Source: Pseudofrankia asymbiotica (lineage in GTDB: Bacteria > Actinomycetota > Actinomycetes > Frankiales > Frankiaceae). Taken from it: DNA of 7,968 nucleotides. A model generated the notes under the pieces. It saw nothing but the letters and a program-made list of their open reading frames with translations. It had not been told where the DNA came from and made no database searches. Numbering within the stretch: the stretch's first letter is position 1; every line of letters begins with the position of its first letter. A program made the position numbers and the translations under genes. The stretch is from assembly GCF_001983105.1 (NCBI RefSeq), contig NZ_MOMC01000046.1:82633-90600 (forward strand), in the 5' to 3' direction. Shown one piece after another: positions 6,395 through 7,968 of this stretch.

Positions 6395-7626
6395 CTGACG
6401 CCAGCCGGCCTCGTCCGCTGCGGATCGCGCTGCTGACGTATTCGACCAAGGCGCGCGGCGGGGTGGTCGCGACGCTGTGCCTGGCGGAGGCACTCGCCCG
6501 CGCCGGTCATCGGGTGGACGTGTGGACACTCGCTCGCGGCGGTGACGCGGGCTTCTTCCGCCCCGTCGACCCCGCGGTACGGGTGCGCGCGGTGCCATTC
6601 CCCGACCAGGCGGGCGAGACCGTCGGGGAGCGGGTGCTGCGCTCGATCGACGCGCTCGGCGCGGCCTTCCGGGCCCACGCCGGCGGCGCCCCCGGCCCCA
6701 GCCCCGGCCCCAGCTCAAGCGCTGGCGCTGGCGCTGGCGCTGGCGCTGGCCCGGACTCGGATTCGGGCTCGGGCTCGGATGGCCGCGTGAGCGCCGACGG
6801 GTACGACATCGTGCACGCGCAGGACTGCATCAGCGCCAACGCCGTCCCCGACTGCGTACGCACCGTTCATCACCTGGACAGCTTCACCACGCCCGAACTG
6901 ATCGCCTGCCACGAGCGGGCGCTGCGCCGGCCGTTCGCACACGTCTGCGTGTCGGCGGCGGTCGCGGCGGAGCTCGCCGAGGGCTGGGGCATCATCGCGA
7001 CGGTGATCCCGAACGGTGTCGAGGCCGGCCGGTTCGCCGCCGCGGCGGGAGAGGGCCCGACCGCGCGGGCGGCCCGCGCCTCGTGGCGCGACCGGCTCGG
7101 CCGTTACGTGCTCGCTGTCGGCGGCATAGAACCACGCAAGGGCACCCTCGACCTTGTCGAGGCGATCGCGCTCCTGCGCCCGGCCGCGACGCCGGCCCTG
7201 GTGATCGCGGGTGGGGAGACACTGTTCGACTACCGCGCCTACCGGGCCGAGGTGCTGGCGCGGGCGGCGGAGCTGGCTGTGGAGCCGGTGCTGCTCGGTC
7301 CCGTGCCGCACGCCGAGCTGCCCGCGCTGGTCGCCGCGGCCGACGCGTTCGCCTTCCCGTCCGTGAAGGAGGGCTTCGGTCTCGCGGCGATGGAGGCGCT
7401 CGCCGCCGGGGTTCCCGTGGTGACCAGGGACCTCCCGGTGCTGCGCGAGGTGTTCGCCGGCGCCGTCCGGTTCGCCGCGACCCCGGCGGACCTGGCCGTC
7501 GAGCTCGGCGCCGCCCTCGCGGGGGCGGACCGGGTCCGCCGCGCCGCCGGCGCGACGCTCGCGGCCCGGCACAGCTGGGATCAGGCCGCGGCCGCCCACG
7601 TGGATCTCTACCTCCGGCTGATGTGA
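6391..7626 (+). CDS. MSMEG_0565-type GT4 glycosyltransferase
   Basis: A 411-residue glycosyltransferase of the GT-B fold, GT4 family, starting at the GTG of a GTGA overlap with the flavoprotein stop. The N-terminal domain opens with RIALLTYSTKARGGVVATLCLAEALARAGHRV-like sequence (11-42; Gly-rich acceptor loop at 22-25) and has DIVHAQDCISAN at 139-150. The nucleotide-sugar domain has VSAAVAAEL at 187-195, IPNGVE at 206-211, GGIEPRKG at 244-251 (R249, K250 contact the donor phosphates) and the E-x7-E motif EGFGLAAME (E327, E335), all typical of retaining GT4 enzymes. Donor and acceptor are unknown. Nit1C clusters regularly carry this family, so the pathway product or a carrier may be glycosylated. 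Residues ~99-133 are a Gly/Pro/Ser/Asp insert made of repeats, absent from typical relatives. No membrane segment is visible. Confidence 0.93.
   Translation: MTDASRPRPLRIALLTYSTKARGGVVATLCLAEALARAGHRVDVWTLARGGDAGFFRPVDPAVRVRAVPFPDQAGETVGERVLRSIDALGAAFRAHAGGAPGPSPGPSSSAGAGAGAGAGPDSDSGSGSDGRVSADGYDIVHAQDCISANAVPDCVRTVHHLDSFTTPELIACHERALRRPFAHVCVSAAVAAELAEGWGIIATVIPNGVEAGRFAAAAGEGPTARAARASWRDRLGRYVLAVGGIEPRKGTLDLVEAIALLRPAATPALVIAGGETLFDYRAYRAEVLARAAELAVEPVLLGPVPHAELPALVAAADAFAFPSVKEGFGLAAMEALAAGVPVVTRDLPVLREVFAGAVRFAATPADLAVELGAALAGADRVRRAAGATLAARHSWDQAAAAHVDLYLRLM
6721..6750 (+). repeat. Hexamer repeat (GCTGGC)x5 in the glycosyltransferase gene
   Basis: Five perfect GCTGGC units encode (Ala-Gly)5 at residues 111-120. 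They are followed to about 6780 by a looser six-base array (GGATTC/GGGCTC types) that encodes a Ser/Asp/Gly run. The units use GCT for Ala, a rare codon here, which suggests recent slippage expansion instead of codon-by-codon selection. Confidence 0.88.
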
Positions 7627-7922
7627 CGGCCGGCGGGGCAGAAGAACGACAGTCCCGATCAGCTTCTCGGTCGGGTTGCCCATGTCTTGTCGGCGTTACG
7701 CTGGCCAGGCACGATAGGTCGGTCCGACTACACCAGGACCACGGGCCACAGGCCACGGAACCGCGGGCATATCGGCTGGTTGTCCCGCGGCCGCGCGAGG
7801 CTTCATCATGATCGCGTGGTCGCGAGACGGCGACGGTTCCGCGGGCGCTGTGGAGCACCGACCACCCGCGCCTGGGCCACACCACGCGGGCAGCCGACGA
7901 GCCGAATGGCGGACAGCGGGAG
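7627..7922. other. Region after the operon with no clear gene
   Basis: About 296 bases follow the glycosyltransferase stop. I find no protein here that looks real on either strand and no tRNA. The visible structure is one G+C-rich inverted repeat (7761-7790) and a near-repeat, ACGGAACCGCGGGC at 7755-7768 versus ACGGTTCCGCGGGC at 7832-7845. No hairpin followed by a T run is present. The stretch may hold the operon's end and the promoter of a following gene. Confidence 0.5.
7761..7790. repeat. Inverted repeat CCGCGGG ... CCCGCGG
   Basis: A perfect 7-base inverted repeat with arms at 7761-7767 and 7784-7790 and a 16-base spacer. The stem is all G-C, so a transcript could form a stable hairpin, possibly a terminator without a T tract as is common in actinomycetes. 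It could equally be an operator for the gene that starts near 7923, or chance in such G+C-rich DNA. Confidence 0.4.
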
Positions 7923-7968
7923 ATGGACGAGGAAGCACCGCTCTGGTTCGACCATGCGCTGGACGACC
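7923..7968 (+). CDS. Possible start of a further gene, perhaps an alpha/beta hydrolase
   Basis: An ATG at 7923 opens MDEEAPLWFDHALDD, which runs off the right edge. The WF-x-x-AL pattern near the N terminus is reminiscent of actinomycete alpha/beta hydrolases, but 15 residues cannot settle this. GGGAG at 7918-7922 abuts the ATG directly and is too close to be a good ribosome binding site. The codons end mostly in G or C. The gene would probably be a separate unit from the cluster. Confidence 0.35.
   Translation, partial: MDEEAPLWFDHALDD

Noticed and set aside
7654..7675. CCCGA...TCGGG hairpin just after the glycosyltransferase as a terminator
   Set aside because: The stem is only 5 bases with a 12-base loop and no T run, so it is not distinguishable from chance here.
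7687..7718. TTGTCG ... GATAGG as a promoter for the downstream gene
   Set aside because: The spacing (20 bases) and the weak -10 match are poor, and it is more than 200 bases from the candidate start.
6715..7885. - strand open frames opposite the glycosyltransferase and downstream region
   Set aside because: The products have low-complexity composition and no motif. The + strand carries an intact GT4 enzyme, and the downstream - strand part shows no start with a convincing ribosome binding site.

Overview
The window is very G+C-rich, with codons ending almost always in G or C. Genes are tightly packed on the + strand and use GTG as well as ATG starts. This points to a high-G+C actinomycete. 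The many Ala/Gly/Pro-rich insertions inside enzymes suggest a Frankia-like or related genus, but that is an inference; no rRNA or other taxonomic marker is present.

Almost the whole window is one operon-like run. In order it holds: the 3' end of an MSMEG_0572/Sll0783-family protein (to 392); an MSMEG_0568-family radical SAM protein (392-1615); a fused GNAT plus AIR-synthase-like protein of the MSMEG_0567/Sll0787 type (1620-3431); a carbon-nitrogen hydrolase of the Nit1/Sll0784 subfamily (3466-4371); a large FAD-dependent monooxygenase-like protein (4463-6394); and an MSMEG_0565-type GT4 glycosyltransferase (6391-7626). Junctions are a 1-base TGATG overlap, a 4-base gap with a strong ribosome binding site, a 34-base gap spanned by an 11-codon reading frame, a 91-base gap, and a 4-base GTGA overlap. 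About 300 bases without a clear gene follow, and the last 46 bases may begin another gene.

This is a recognisable 'Nit1C' gene cluster. It is known from mycobacteria, cyanobacteria (Synechocystis sll0783-sll0787) and proteobacteria, where it has been linked to nitrogen starvation and to growth on cyanide as nitrogen source. The chemistry of most of its enzymes is unsettled. The nitrilase probably hydrolyses a nitrile. The radical SAM, PurM-like, acetyltransferase, flavoprotein and glycosyltransferase parts look more like a small-molecule pathway than simple detoxification.

Points of interest: the flavoprotein does not look like the usual MSMEG_0569 partner; the radical SAM protein has an atypical C-X8-C-X2-C cluster and a second Cys trio at its C terminus; the GNAT/AIR fusion carries about 130 extra N-terminal residues; and short in-frame tandem repeats (6- and 18-base units) have expanded inside three of the genes, while the nitrilase and the visible part of the first gene are free of them. 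The operon promoter and the first gene's start lie outside the window, as may the small MSMEG_0570 partner.
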